52,432 bases of DNA from an uncultured Clostridia bacterium (GTDB lineage: Bacteria; Bacillota; Clostridia; Christensenellales; Pumilibacteraceae): the NCBI GenBank assembly GCA_947581755.1, contig CANPVN010000008.1:1-52432 (forward strand), given 5' to 3'. The first letter of the stretch is position 1; each line of letters opens with the position of its first letter. Below are positions 26,847 through 36,016 of the stretch, piece by piece. Below the pieces are notes generated by a model. It made no database searches, had not been told where the DNA came from, and saw only the letters and a program-made list of their open reading frames with translations. The translations under genes were made by a program, and so were the position numbers.

Positions 26847-27335
26847 TTACAAAAGCGCAACGATCTCGCTTGCGGAGAGCGCGGGCGTACGATAAGAAGT
26901 GTCGAAAACAATATCGGCATAACCGAAATACAGTTCGTTGCGGGCTTTAAGGATATTTTCTATATCCTCTTTTTTGGTTATAAGCGGTCTGTCGGCTTTT
27001 ATCTTTATGCGTTTTTCGAGAACGGCGATCTCGCAAGTAAGCAAAACCACGGTACAATTTTCCTTTACTTTTTTCATAAGTTCGCTGTCGAGAACGGCTC
27101 CGCCGCCCAACGAGACGACGCGATCCGACTCGAGTACCGCTTCCAAAGAAATTTCCCTTTCCGCTTTTCGGAATTCCGTCTCTCCGTGTGTTGCGAAAAA
27201 CCGCGCAATATTTCCGTATCGCGAAACGAATATCTCGTCGGTATCGACAAATTCTTTACCGATAAGCGAGGCTATCTCTCTTCCGACGGAAGTTTTGCCG
27301 CTGCCCATCATTCCTATAAGCGCAATATTTTTCAT
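26847..27335 (-). CDS. aroK: Shikimate kinase
   Basis: A 162-aa P-loop kinase that phosphorylates shikimate in the fifth step of the pathway. Walker A is GMMGSGKTS (about residues 7-15). FVDTDE binds shikimate and metal, and SLGGGAVLD and RPLI are further family motifs. The longer open frame (from 27371) is not used: the ATG at 27335 overlaps the aroQ stop by 4 nt (ATGA) and gives the normal N terminus. It is the last gene of the aro operon. Confidence 0.95.
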   Translation of the reverse strand: MKNIALIGMMGSGKTSVGREIASLIGKEFVDTDEIFVSRYGNIARFFATHGETEFRKAEREISLEAVLESDRVVSLGGGAVLDSELMKKVKENCTVVLLTCEIAVLEKRIKIKADRPLITKKEDIENILKARNELYFGYADIVFDTSYRTPALSASEIVALL

Positions 27336-27775
27336 TTTTTGCTTACTCGTTTTTTGTTTAATTGCAAGCATTCGTCTATAGCCCTCAAGTAGCCCTCTAT
27401 ACCCATACCGCTTATCACTTTATCGCATCTGACGCCCGTAACGAGATTGTGTCGAAACTCTTCTCGTGACATTATATCGGTAAGGTGTACCTCTATTTTG
27501 GGAATGTCAAGTATCGAAAGAGCGTCCGCTATCGCATAACTGTAATGCGAGTATGCTCCCGAATTGATTATAATACCGTCATACGAAAAACATTCGTGCA
27601 ACTTGTCTATAATCGCGCCTTCGCTGTTGGAGTGAAAAAAATCGACTTCGATATTTTTACCATGAGCATAATCGGCGATTTTCGCTTCCAATTCCTTCAA
27701 CGAAAAGCCGCCGTAAATTGCTTCCCGTCTTTCCAAAACGTCCATATTGGCGCCGTTTATCACTTGAATTTTCAT
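27332..27775 (-). CDS. aroQ: 3-dehydroquinate dehydratase, type II
   Basis: A 147-aa type II dehydroquinase, which makes 3-dehydroshikimate (third step). Family motifs: INGANMDVLERRE near the start (the usual NGPNLNLLGxRE), HSNSEGAIIDKLH, INSGAYSHYSYAIADAL (active-site loop) and IEVHLTDIMSREEFR. The usual Pro in the first motif and Thr in GAYTHTS are replaced, but the catalytic His and Arg positions are kept. It lies between aroE and aroK. Confidence 0.93.
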   Translation of the reverse strand: MKIQVINGANMDVLERREAIYGGFSLKELEAKIADYAHGKNIEVDFFHSNSEGAIIDKLHECFSYDGIIINSGAYSHYSYAIADALSILDIPKIEVHLTDIMSREEFRHNLVTGVRCDKVISGMGIEGYLRAIDECLQLNKKRVSKK

Positions 27776-27778
27776 TTT

Positions 27779-28531
27779 TTATATCTCCCGAATCCCCGCA
27801 ATGATTTTTTCATAGAGACGTTTTTTCTCTTCGTGACTTCTGCGCATACCGAAAAATATTTCATCCGCGGCTATCGCCTGATAGACAAGCATTCCCAATC
27901 CGTCGCTGTAACGGATGCCTCTGCTCGCGCATAAAGCGAGCATATTGCTCCCCGCATATCTGAGTTCATATATGAATTTCGGGGCGTAGGAATTTAACGA
28001 AAAGTCCTCGGGAGTGCAATTTACTATCACTTCGGGTGAAAAGGTCGCCTTTTTGTCTATGCCGAACAATTCTTCCAACTCCGCCTTTGTATCGGAGTTT
28101 CTGCTCTCGATCCTCACGGAAAGTCCCAAAGATTTAAGCGCGGGAACAACCGTCTCCGCCGCGCCGCCGCTGCCCAACACAAGAGCCGTCCCGTAACCGT
28201 CGTTGCGGATCTTTTCGCCCATATCCATACGAAAACCATAATAATCGGTATTATATCCCATCAGTTTTCCGCCGCTGTTGACTACGGTATTGATACTGTC
28301 GAAGTCACTGCAAAGGACGTCGACAAAAGGGACTATTTCTCTTTTGAGAGGCTTTGTGACATTGAATCCCGAATACTCGGATCTCAATATATGTATATCT
28401 TCTCTTAAATCGCCGATTTCCCTTATGTCGTACTCGGCATTGATATTCCATTCTCGATAAATCATTTCATGTATCTGCGGAGACAATGAATATCCTATAT
28501 TTTTTCCTATAACACAATATCTTTTTTTCAT
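27779..28531 (-). CDS. aroE: Shikimate dehydrogenase
   Basis: A 250-aa NADP-dependent enzyme that reduces 3-dehydroshikimate to shikimate. The substrate site SLSPQIHEMIY lies near residue 15, the catalytic Lys in NVTKPLKRE (usually NVTxPHK, so His is Leu here), NTDYYGFRM supplies the catalytic Asp, and VLGSGGAAETVVPAL is the nucleotide loop. The open frame runs 100 codons further upstream through aroA in another frame. The ATG at 28531 overlapping the aroA stop is the true start. Slightly shorter than average. Confidence 0.94.
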   Translation of the reverse strand: MKKRYCVIGKNIGYSLSPQIHEMIYREWNINAEYDIREIGDLREDIHILRSEYSGFNVTKPLKREIVPFVDVLCSDFDSINTVVNSGGKLMGYNTDYYGFRMDMGEKIRNDGYGTALVLGSGGAAETVVPALKSLGLSVRIESRNSDTKAELEELFGIDKKATFSPEVIVNCTPEDFSLNSYAPKFIYELRYAGSNMLALCASRGIRYSDGLGMLVYQAIAADEIFFGMRRSHEEKKRLYEKIIAGIREI

Positions 28532-29772
28532 AATAATTCCTCTGTAAATTTCGGATAGCTGACGGAAATACAATCGGTATCCGTTTCTCCGCCCCTTTCC
28601 GAGGCAAGGAGTCCCACCACAGCGCTCATCGCTATTCTGTGATCGCCGAAACTGCAAACCTTTCCGCCCATAAGAGAGCCTGCGCCCTCGATTATTATGG
28701 AATCCTCGGAGTCTGCATAAGCGCAGCCGCCCAAAGATTTTATCATTTGCAGCGTCGTTGCTATTCTGTTCGTTTCCTTGTTTTTCAACGCGCTCGCGCC
28801 TTTTATAATACTTCTGCCTTTTGCAAAACATGCGGCAACTGACAATAAGGGAATTTCGTCGATCAAAGAGGGTACTTCGTCCGCTTCGACAATAAACGAC
28901 CTATCGACTTTGCCGCAAATCGAAACATCTTCGATCTCTCCGAACGTGTCCGTTCCCGTCGTCTTGCGAGTGATTTCCGCCCCCATCCTCGAGAAAACTC
29001 TCAAAAATCCGCTCCTCTCTTCGCTGTAACCGAGTCCTTTGACCGTAACCCGTCCGCCCGTCAAAAATGCCGCCGCCATGGGATAAGCCGCCGAGGACAG
29101 ATCCCCGCCTATCGTTATTTTTCTTCCCGTCAATACGCTCGGTTCGAAAATTATCGTATTTCCGATACAACTTATTTCTCCGCCCATCGCTTTCATAAGA
29201 CGCTCGGTATGTCTTCTTGTCGCAATAGGTTCGGTTATACGCGCCTTCACGCCCGAAGTTAACGCCGCGAATAAAATCGCGCTCTTGACTTGCGCCGACG
29301 CCGAAGGCATCTTATAGTCGGAATTTTGTAACTTCCTTCCCGTTATATACAGCGGAGGTCTGTTGTTGTCCGCTTCGATAGACGCTCCCATAAGTCTCAA
29401 AGGCTCTATCGTCGCGCTCATATCGCGTTGACACAGACTTTTATCTCCCGCTATTGTCGCCTTTACTCCCTCAATACCGCTTAAAAGCCCCGTAAGCAAT
29501 CTCAAAGTCGTCGCCGAATTGCCCGCATTCAGCGAAAACTCTCCGCGTATCGGTCGAGAGCGTATTACGACGGTATCGTTTACGCGGCCGACGTCGGCTC
29601 CCAACGCGCGAATACAGTGTAAAGCAGACTCGGTATCTTCGGCAATAAGCGGATTTTCGACAACGGTTGCGCCCTCGGCAACGGCGCCCGCAATATATGC
29701 TCGCACGGTCTCGCTCTTATCGGGCGGAGCGGACAAATTTTTATCGAATTTATCTACAGGTGAAATATGCAT
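28528..29772 (-). CDS. aroA: EPSP synthase (3-phosphoshikimate 1-carboxyvinyltransferase)
   Basis: A 414-aa enzyme that joins PEP to shikimate-3-phosphate. Motifs: APPDKSETVRA (the family PGDKSxxxRA, with Glu for the usual Ile/Leu), LNAGNSATTLRLLTGLL, and the late FGDHRIAMS. Two inside-out halves are present. It overlaps the 3' end of aroB by 23 nt. AAGGA lies about 9 nt upstream of its ATG. The motif changes may affect inhibitor binding, but this cannot be judged from sequence alone. Confidence 0.95.
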   Translation of the reverse strand: MHISPVDKFDKNLSAPPDKSETVRAYIAGAVAEGATVVENPLIAEDTESALHCIRALGADVGRVNDTVVIRSRPIRGEFSLNAGNSATTLRLLTGLLSGIEGVKATIAGDKSLCQRDMSATIEPLRLMGASIEADNNRPPLYITGRKLQNSDYKMPSASAQVKSAILFAALTSGVKARITEPIATRRHTERLMKAMGGEISCIGNTIIFEPSVLTGRKITIGGDLSSAAYPMAAAFLTGGRVTVKGLGYSEERSGFLRVFSRMGAEITRKTTGTDTFGEIEDVSICGKVDRSFIVEADEVPSLIDEIPLLSVAACFAKGRSIIKGASALKNKETNRIATTLQMIKSLGGCAYADSEDSIIIEGAGSLMGGKVCSFGDHRIAMSAVVGLLASERGGETDTDCISVSYPKFTEELL

Positions 29773-30730
29773 TGAGTTTTGTCCTTACCGCCTTTGTATC
29801 GAGTTCTTCTCTTTTTGTCTTGCCGAGAGCAATCGGCACAATAAACGCTATTCCTTCGGAGTTCTTTTTGTCCTTCTTCATCTTTTCTACGATCTTGGAA
29901 CAGTCCGTCTCGGGAAGCGTTTTCCCCGCGTTGACGCCCATAGTCAATTTGCAAATTATATCGTAAAACGAGGGTTCGATAAGTTCTCGGAACATCGCGC
30001 TTTCGATTTGAAGCCCCCATATTACGCTTTCGCCGTGGCTTATGCCGTAAAGCGATTCTATAGCGTGTCCCACCGTATGCCCGAGATTGAGTTCGTTGCG
30101 TAAAGATTTATCGTAAAAATCCCGTTTGCATATCTCTTCTTTGTACATAGCGCAAAGTCTTGCCGCGTCAAACGATTTTTCGATATTTCCCGATAGCAAT
30201 GCGTCAAAATTCTCGTTAACGAATTTCAGAATTTTCGGACTCAATAACGCGGTCTTTATGATCTCTCCCAATCCCGACGTCATTTTTTCTCGGTTCAACG
30301 AGTTCAAAAACTCTTTACAGAAAAATATTTTCCGAGGAGAATGAAAAGCGCCCAAAATATTTTTCGCTCCATAATTGACTCCCGTCTTTCCGCCGACTGC
30401 GCTGTCGGATTGCGCAAGCAAAGTCGTGGGTACGGAATTCCATTCTATGCCTCTCATATATATGGCAGAGGCAAACCCCGCGGTATCGAGCGTAACTCCT
30501 CCGCCTATCACGGTCAATACGCTCTTTCTCGTCGCGCCGTTCTTTAACAGAAACGAGCAGATTTTTCGGACTTCGGACAGCGATTTTTTCTTTTCCGACG
30601 CTTCCGCAATATATTTGTGAGAAAAGGCAAATTTGTCTCCGTAAAGTCTCTCGACTTCGGAATCTATAACGGCAAACTCTCCCGATAATGCCAATTCGTC
30701 AAGACTGTCAAAAAACATTAATTCACTCAT
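29750..30730 (-). CDS. aroB: 3-dehydroquinate synthase
   Basis: A 326-aa NAD- and metal-dependent enzyme making 3-dehydroquinate from DAHP (second step). VIGGGVTLDTAGFAS binds NAD; VPTTLLAQSDSAVGGKTGVN is the core signature; and NLGHTVGHAIES supplies the metal-ligand His residues. It is shorter than many AroB proteins (about 350-360 aa), mainly at the N terminus. The start overlaps the aroC stop by 4 nt. Confidence 0.95.
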   Translation of the reverse strand: MSELMFFDSLDELALSGEFAVIDSEVERLYGDKFAFSHKYIAEASEKKKSLSEVRKICSFLLKNGATRKSVLTVIGGGVTLDTAGFASAIYMRGIEWNSVPTTLLAQSDSAVGGKTGVNYGAKNILGAFHSPRKIFFCKEFLNSLNREKMTSGLGEIIKTALLSPKILKFVNENFDALLSGNIEKSFDAARLCAMYKEEICKRDFYDKSLRNELNLGHTVGHAIESLYGISHGESVIWGLQIESAMFRELIEPSFYDIICKLTMGVNAGKTLPETDCSKIVEKMKKDKKNSEGIAFIVPIALGKTKREELDTKAVRTKLNAYFTCR

Positions 30731-31836
30731 GATCTTTCGTATTTTTCAAAACGCTCTTTGATTTGACTTAAAGTACTGCCGCCCGTTTCCTCGGAAATTA
30801 TTTCGGCTATCGCTATCGCCGCAACATTGCGCGCTATCACCGCAACCGTGGGAACGGCGCATACGTCGCTCCTTTTATAAACGGGAACAGCCGCCTCTTT
30901 CTTCCTTATATCTACCGAGTCTACGGGGAGTTTTATGGTCGGAACGGGCTTTACCGTAACGGTGGCGGAAATCGTATTCCCGTTGGTTATTCCGCCCTCA
31001 AGCCCGCCGCAATTATTGCTTGCGCGAACAATTTTTCCGTCCCTTAACAATATCGGATCGATAACCTGACTCCCGAGTTTATCGGCATACCCCGCGCCGA
31101 GACCTATTTCCACCGCTTTTACGGAAGGAACGGACATGAGAGCCGCCGCAAGCAAGGCGTCCGCTCTTTGCGACGGAAGTACATAACTTCCCATGCCCAC
31201 AGGCAATCCCAAAATATCCACTTCGACTTTGCCGCCTATACTGTCGCCCGACTCTCCGACTCTTTCTATCTCCGCTTCCAAGAGAGGAGCCGCCGACATA
31301 TCGGCGCACCTTGCCGCGCAAACGTCAACTACGGAGTTGTATAGAGAAGGATCTCCGTGAGGAAAACATTCTATGCCGCCTATCTGCACGACGTGCCCTA
31401 CACATATCACTTTCAACTCCGATAAAAGGCATCGGATTATCGCGCCCGCGGCAACGTAAGCGGCAGTGGGTCGCGCGCTTGCCCGCTCCGCCGCAACCAT
31501 CGGAGGTAAATCGTATTTTATCGCGCCCGTAAAGTCCGCATGGCCGGGACGAGGAACAAAGTCTTTATATAATAAGTCGTCATCGGGACGAAAATCTTTG
31601 TTTTCGATACAAAAAGCCAACGGCGCGCCCGTAGTAATTCCTTTACTCAGCCCCGCCGTTATGGAAAACGTATCCTTTTCGATATTCTGTCTTTGGCTCC
31701 TTCCCAAAGACGTTCGCCTGAGTTTCAGTTCGTTTTCGACAAATCCGAGGTCGGGCTTGAACCCCGACGGCAATCCGGAAATTATTCCCGTAAGACACTT
31801 GCCGTGAGATTCTCCCGCCGATATAAATTTTATCAT
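30727..31836 (-). CDS. aroC: Chorismate synthase
   Basis: A 369-aa FMN-dependent enzyme for the last shikimate step, first gene of the aroC-B-A-E-Q-K operon. Signatures: GESHGKCLTGIISGLPSG at the N terminus, the RRTSLGRSQRQ arginines, RPGHADFTG and the ASNNCGGLEGGITNG block. The open frame extends to 31929 without similarity. AAGGAG lies 7 nt before the ATG at 31836 and only 1 nt before the alternative ATG at 31842, so 31836 is the start. No strong promoter was found: TTGTGA, 18 nt, CATTAT just upstream is a weak candidate. Confidence 0.96.
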   Translation of the reverse strand: MIKFISAGESHGKCLTGIISGLPSGFKPDLGFVENELKLRRTSLGRSQRQNIEKDTFSITAGLSKGITTGAPLAFCIENKDFRPDDDLLYKDFVPRPGHADFTGAIKYDLPPMVAAERASARPTAAYVAAGAIIRCLLSELKVICVGHVVQIGGIECFPHGDPSLYNSVVDVCAARCADMSAAPLLEAEIERVGESGDSIGGKVEVDILGLPVGMGSYVLPSQRADALLAAALMSVPSVKAVEIGLGAGYADKLGSQVIDPILLRDGKIVRASNNCGGLEGGITNGNTISATVTVKPVPTIKLPVDSVDIRKKEAAVPVYKRSDVCAVPTVAVIARNVAAIAIAEIISEETGGSTLSQIKERFEKYERS

Positions 31837-31985
31837 ACGCATTCTCCTTGACTTCCCGCTCGATGATATAATGTCGACTTTTGTCCGAAAATCACAACTT
31901 ATCCCAACGAGCGCGACAGACAAAAGCAATAATATCGCACGCGCGAGGTATGTTATTTCGATTCTCGGATTTTCACGGCAAGTCC

Positions 31986-32582
31986 TTAAAAAGTTACATT
32001 CACGTTCTTTCTCTCTTCCTCGTCGGAAAGTTCGAAATAAACTCTCTTTTCGATTTTCATCATCTTTGCAATGATATTGGAGGGAAAAGAAGAAATTTTG
32101 GTATTAAACGTTTTTATCGTTGCATTATAATATTTCCGACTTTGAGCCATCTCGGTTTCCATGCGCTGAAATTGTTCCCTGAGTTCTGCAAAATGTTTGT
32201 CGTCATTGAGTTCGGGATAACGCTCGGAAAGCGCGAATACCGATCTTAAAGTCGTATTCAACTCATTTTCCGCTTGCATTTTTGCTTCGGGGCCCGCCGC
32301 GGTCGCGGCGTTGTTTCTCGCCTCGACGACACGAGTCAAAGTCTCGGATTCTCCTGTCGCATAGCCCTTTACCGTCTCGACAAGATTGGGAATGAGATCG
32401 TAACGTTTTTTCATATAAACATCGATCGTCACCCACCCTTCGTCTGCATTGTTGATGTATTTTACAAGAGTGTTATAGATGGAAATCCCCCAAACAAGAA
32501 GTACGATTGCAAGCAATACAATCGCCGCTGCCACCGCCAAAGCAACTATGGCGACGGTACTTATCGAAAATAAATCGGGCAT
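31986..32582 (-). CDS. lemA: LemA family protein
   Basis: A 198-aa membrane protein. One N-terminal helix (about residues 8-33) is followed by a helical extracytoplasmic domain with YNTLVKYINNADEGW, KRYDLIPNLVETVKGY, FALSERYPELNDDKHFAELR and YNATIKTFNTKISSFPSN, all hallmarks of LemA. The molecular role is not established. RBS AAGGAGG lies 8 nt before the ATG, and a very good promoter precedes it. Confidence 0.95.
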   Translation of the reverse strand: MPDLFSISTVAIVALAVAAAIVLLAIVLLVWGISIYNTLVKYINNADEGWVTIDVYMKKRYDLIPNLVETVKGYATGESETLTRVVEARNNAATAAGPEAKMQAENELNTTLRSVFALSERYPELNDDKHFAELREQFQRMETEMAQSRKYYNATIKTFNTKISSFPSNIIAKMMKIEKRVYFELSDEEERKNVNVTF

Positions 32583-32610
32583 ATATTCCCTCCTTCGTTT
32601 TTCATTGATT

Positions 32611-32639
32611 ATTATATCTTATATTCCCTTTTATGGCAA
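32611..32639 (-). promoter_or_regulatory. Sigma-A promoter of lemA
   Basis: Minus strand TTGCCA (32634-32639), 17-nt spacer, TATAAT (32611-32616), about 28 nt before the lemA ATG. Confidence 0.88.
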
Positions 32640-32656
32640 GTATTTTGGCAAAATTT

Positions 32657-33367
32657 TTAATTTACTTCATTATTTTTGTCTGCCAATAAAAGCTCGATAC
32701 CGCAAAAAATCGTATATGCCACTTTTTCCTGATATGTCGCTTGCAGCAGAAGTTTTTCATCTTCGGCATTGGACAAAAAACCGCATTCTATGAGTATCGA
32801 CGGATATTCGCTGCAACGAAGTATGTAATAGTCGCCCTCTTGAGGGCTGCGCTTGCTTGCTTCGAGATTTGCATTGAGAACTTTTTGCATGGAGTTTGCG
32901 ATCTCTTCCCCGATTTCGCTGCCCGGTGCATAAAAGACCTGCGCTCCGCGTTGATTTGCCCGAGGAAAAAAATTCTGATGTATGCTTACCATGAGGTCGG
33001 GCTTGGCTTCTTCTATGATTTCCTTACGCTTTTTCATATCGTCAAGTTTTTTGCTTTTGGAAAACAGCCCGTACAGTCCGTCGCTGTTCTTTCTCGTCAA
33101 GACGACATTATAGCCCTTCTCCGACAAAAAATGCTTGAGACTTTTGGTTATGGCAAGATTAATTTCCGCTTCGGGAGTAGACGTGTTTACGCCGACTACG
33201 CCGCCGTCTATCCCGCCATGTCCCGCGTCAAGTACAACCGTCAACCCGTTGGACGGCTCGATATATGCCGCCCGCGCCACCATAGAAACGGTTACGCCGA
33301 GCGTAACCGCTATGACGCACACCAACAAACACAACGCAACTTTTTTGGCGCGAATTGTCAAAAACAT
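32657..33367 (-). CDS. cwlD: N-acetylmuramoyl-L-alanine amidase CwlD
   Basis: A 236-aa Amidase_3 protein with an N-terminal signal or anchor helix (about residues 9-33). Zinc ligands and catalytic residues are visible: His50 in VLDAGHGG, Glu68, His130 in SIHQNFF and Glu194 in IECGFLSN. In spore formers CwlD removes peptides so that muramic-delta-lactam can form in the spore cortex. The single-domain, anchored layout fits CwlD better than larger autolysins. It follows the M1-like peptidase gene with a 3-nt gap. Confidence 0.9.
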   Translation of the reverse strand: MFLTIRAKKVALCLLVCVIAVTLGVTVSMVARAAYIEPSNGLTVVLDAGHGGIDGGVVGVNTSTPEAEINLAITKSLKHFLSEKGYNVVLTRKNSDGLYGLFSKSKKLDDMKKRKEIIEEAKPDLMVSIHQNFFPRANQRGAQVFYAPGSEIGEEIANSMQKVLNANLEASKRSPQEGDYYILRCSEYPSILIECGFLSNAEDEKLLLQATYQEKVAYTIFCGIELLLADKNNEVN

Positions 33368-33370
33368 CTG

Positions 33371-34840
33371 TTATTGCCCCGCATAAAGTCCGACTTTGCC
33401 CGACGCCCAACTGTCTACAAACGTGCCGAGACTTCTGCCCGCGCTCTTTTCGAATGCTCCGATAAGATTGTCCGCCGTCGCTCTCTTGTTTGCGTTTTCA
33501 TCAAAATAAATTTTCAGACCCGAAAGAAATTTCTTTTCCCCTATCGTATTATAAAGCGATTCGAGCATCAAACTTCCTTTCAGATAGACAAGATAACTGT
33601 ATTCCATGTTCGAACCATAAGCGTTCAAAGGTCTGTTGAATGAAGTATCATCCTTGCCGTTATGCTTGTATAACTCGCAATAAAGAGTAAAAGAACTCAA
33701 CGCGTCGGCGATCCTGTCGGACTTTTTGACTCCGTATTTGTCGAACGCTCCGTAAAACAACGTTGTGGAATACTCGGCAAGCGCTTCGTCTATCCACGCT
33801 TCGGTTATCTGATTGTTTCCTACCGCGCAACCCCACCATTGGTGCGCGACTTCATGGGCTATGACCTCGATCGTGAGAGATTGATTGAGTGTATCGGAAA
33901 TGTATACCAACCCCGGATATTCCATTCCACCCTGCAAAAAAGGAGTTTTGACAACCGATAACGTCGAGTAAGGAAGTTTACCGAAAGTGTCGGTATAGAA
34001 ATTTACGGCATCCGTCGCCGCCGAAAGATTATTATCCGCATTAACGTCGTCATAATAATAGTAAGTGATACTTATCCCCGAAGCCGAAGCGCTCTTTTGT
34101 TCGAACTTGCCGAGGACAAATGCAAAATCTCTCAAGTTTTTCGCCTCTGCGGTCGTTGTCTTTATACCGTTCTCGACGCTTTCGCCGCTTATGGGCGCGG
34201 GAGAAGCCATCGTATAACTTTCGGGATAGCGAACCGTTACCTTGTAATCCGCAAGTTCTCCGACAAAAGGGTCTCCTATCGCATAGTACGGACTCGTATC
34301 GAATTTTCCGTCGATATACGCGCAGGCTACGGGATACCAATTCCCGAAATTGACATTATTATCCAAATATCCGAGTCTGTGTCTCATGTTGGGAAGCGTC
34401 ACCGTGAACTTCATGGAAATACGCGTACTTTCGGAAGGCATCAGTTTTTCCGAAAGTTTTATTACCAAAATATCGTCATCCTGACCGCCTATCTCGTTTA
34501 CGGCGTCGGTTCCGTTCTCTTTTATCTGTGACAACGTTATGCCGCCGAAAGATTCTCCGTTGGGATATGCGGTCTGCTTATCACTGTCCGTCACGGGAGA
34601 AAATCTCGCGCCCTTTCTGTATGCCGCGGGATACAAATGGAACATCACTTCTTCCAACTCGACGTCGCAATTATTGACATAATTTACCGTCATATCGGCA
34701 GTCAACGTCTTGTCCGCTTCGTTATATTCGGCTTCTATGACGTAGGACGTTTCCTCTCCCCGCTTTTCGGAACACGCCGAAAACAACGGACACAAGGCAA
34801 TTACAAGTAACACAATTAAAATCTTGAATGTTTTTTTCAT
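33371..34840 (-). CDS. M1-family zinc metallopeptidase lipoprotein
   Basis: A 489-aa protein with a lipoprotein signal (hydrophobic stretch, then LFSAC with Cys23 as lipid anchor). The catalytic part shows GGMEYPG (304-310, the M1 GxMEN equivalent) and HEVAHQWWG (His329, Glu330, His333) with the third zinc ligand Glu352. It therefore acts as an anchored surface aminopeptidase-like enzyme. It lacks the large C-terminal helical domain of classical M1 aminopeptidases. RBS AAGGGG lies 6-7 nt before the ATG. It forms an operon with cwlD. Confidence 0.92.
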   Translation of the reverse strand: MKKTFKILIVLLVIALCPLFSACSEKRGEETSYVIEAEYNEADKTLTADMTVNYVNNCDVELEEVMFHLYPAAYRKGARFSPVTDSDKQTAYPNGESFGGITLSQIKENGTDAVNEIGGQDDDILVIKLSEKLMPSESTRISMKFTVTLPNMRHRLGYLDNNVNFGNWYPVACAYIDGKFDTSPYYAIGDPFVGELADYKVTVRYPESYTMASPAPISGESVENGIKTTTAEAKNLRDFAFVLGKFEQKSASASGISITYYYYDDVNADNNLSAATDAVNFYTDTFGKLPYSTLSVVKTPFLQGGMEYPGLVYISDTLNQSLTIEVIAHEVAHQWWGCAVGNNQITEAWIDEALAEYSTTLFYGAFDKYGVKKSDRIADALSSFTLYCELYKHNGKDDTSFNRPLNAYGSNMEYSYLVYLKGSLMLESLYNTIGEKKFLSGLKIYFDENANKRATADNLIGAFEKSAGRSLGTFVDSWASGKVGLYAGQ

Positions 34841-34977
34841 ACTTTTCCCCTTTATAAATCTGCTAAAAAAATTATATGAACCTCAACAAGCATATAGAAC
34901 GTAATTTTTTTACATTAGCCGTGCCTCGAAAATATGTAATTTGTAAGACATTCCCGAAAAATATTTTGTATTTACGA

Positions 34978-35006
34978 TTGACTAAAAATATATATAATGT
35001 TATAAT
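34978..35006 (+). promoter_or_regulatory. Sigma-A promoter of the polyferredoxin operon
   Basis: TTGACT (34978-34983), 17-nt spacer, TATAAT (35001-35006), about 31 nt before the TTG start of the membrane protein gene. Confidence 0.88.
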
Positions 35007-35037
35007 TATATTAACTTATGAGAAGGAGTTTTATAAA

Positions 35038-36012
35038 TTGAAACCGGAAAGGATAAAATTCATCTATTCGATATTTCTTTCCTTACTGACGGTAACCGTC
35101 GGGATCGTCTTTATCGTTCAAGTCGCGGACATTTATTATGGCGGACCGAATGCCGATCGCTTACATAATTATACAGTCGAAGCCGTCAAGTCTCATCTTG
35201 TGCTGCCACTGATTTTTTTGGGTATATGGATCTTGGCTATTATAGGCGGATTCGTATTTTCGGTACTCGTCCCTTCGCTCAAGCGTACAAAACCCTCTGC
35301 CGACAACCGTAAAACGCTTGACAGGCTGATGTCCATAATGCCCTGCGATAACAGTAAGGAAACAAAAGAAATCAAAGACAAATTAATAAAATTCGAGAGG
35401 ATTCGTCTCATTGTTTTTATCGTTTCGCTGGCAATAGGTTTGGGCGTCGCGCTTTTTACTCTTACATACACGCTTGATCCTTCGCACTATTCCGCAACCG
35501 AATTTCTTACCGATATGATAAAGTTTTTGAGAACGGTGCTTGTGTGGATAATCGCCGCTTTCGCCGTATTTTTGATTGCGGTATTCCTCGACTCTTTGAT
35601 GATAAAGAAAGAAACGCAATTAATCAAAGAAGCCATAGCCAAGAAAGGCAAAGGCTCGGGTGACAAGACAATCGACAAGAGCAAGGACAGAAAAAAAAGC
35701 GTCTATTTTACTACCATTGCCTGCATGTTGCTGTTTGTTATATTGAGCGCTGCTTTCGGCGCCTCTGCCGAACACTTGGTGTTGTATGTCTCGATTGCGG
35801 CATTGATAGTCATCTTGTTTATACTTTACGAAATGAAAACTTGCGGACTTCTTCGCGGAAAGACAAACAACACTCAAAATTTGCTGATCCCGAGAATTTC
35901 CGTCGCTTTGATCGCGATAGTCTTTGTCGTTTTGGGCGTGGTCAACGGAAGCGCCTCGGATGTGTTTATCAAAGCGATTAAAATTTGTACCGAATGTATA
36001 GGGTTGGGTTGA
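35038..36012 (+). CDS. Multi-pass membrane protein with C-terminal CxxC, polyferredoxin partner
   Basis: A 324-aa protein with about seven hydrophobic helices, charged loops and a C terminus reading KICTECIGLG. I recognise no enzyme family. The CxxC near the end is a possible redox or metal site. The open frame starts at 34876, but the promoter at 34978-35006 lies inside that extension, and AAGGAG lies 9 nt before TTG at 35038, so the TTG is the start. It is 4 nt upstream of the polyferredoxin-TlpA gene, so the two proteins probably work together in membrane electron transfer. Confidence 0.8.
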   Translation: MKPERIKFIYSIFLSLLTVTVGIVFIVQVADIYYGGPNADRLHNYTVEAVKSHLVLPLIFLGIWILAIIGGFVFSVLVPSLKRTKPSADNRKTLDRLMSIMPCDNSKETKEIKDKLIKFERIRLIVFIVSLAIGLGVALFTLTYTLDPSHYSATEFLTDMIKFLRTVLVWIIAAFAVFLIAVFLDSLMIKKETQLIKEAIAKKGKGSGDKTIDKSKDRKKSVYFTTIACMLLFVILSAAFGASAEHLVLYVSIAALIVILFILYEMKTCGLLRGKTNNTQNLLIPRISVALIAIVFVVLGVVNGSASDVFIKAIKICTECIGLG

Positions 36013-36016
36013 GATC

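Noticed and set aside
27779..28831. Longer aroE starting at 28831
   Set aside because: The first 100 residues are antisense-like translation of aroA; the ATG at 28531 overlapping the aroA stop fits the family.
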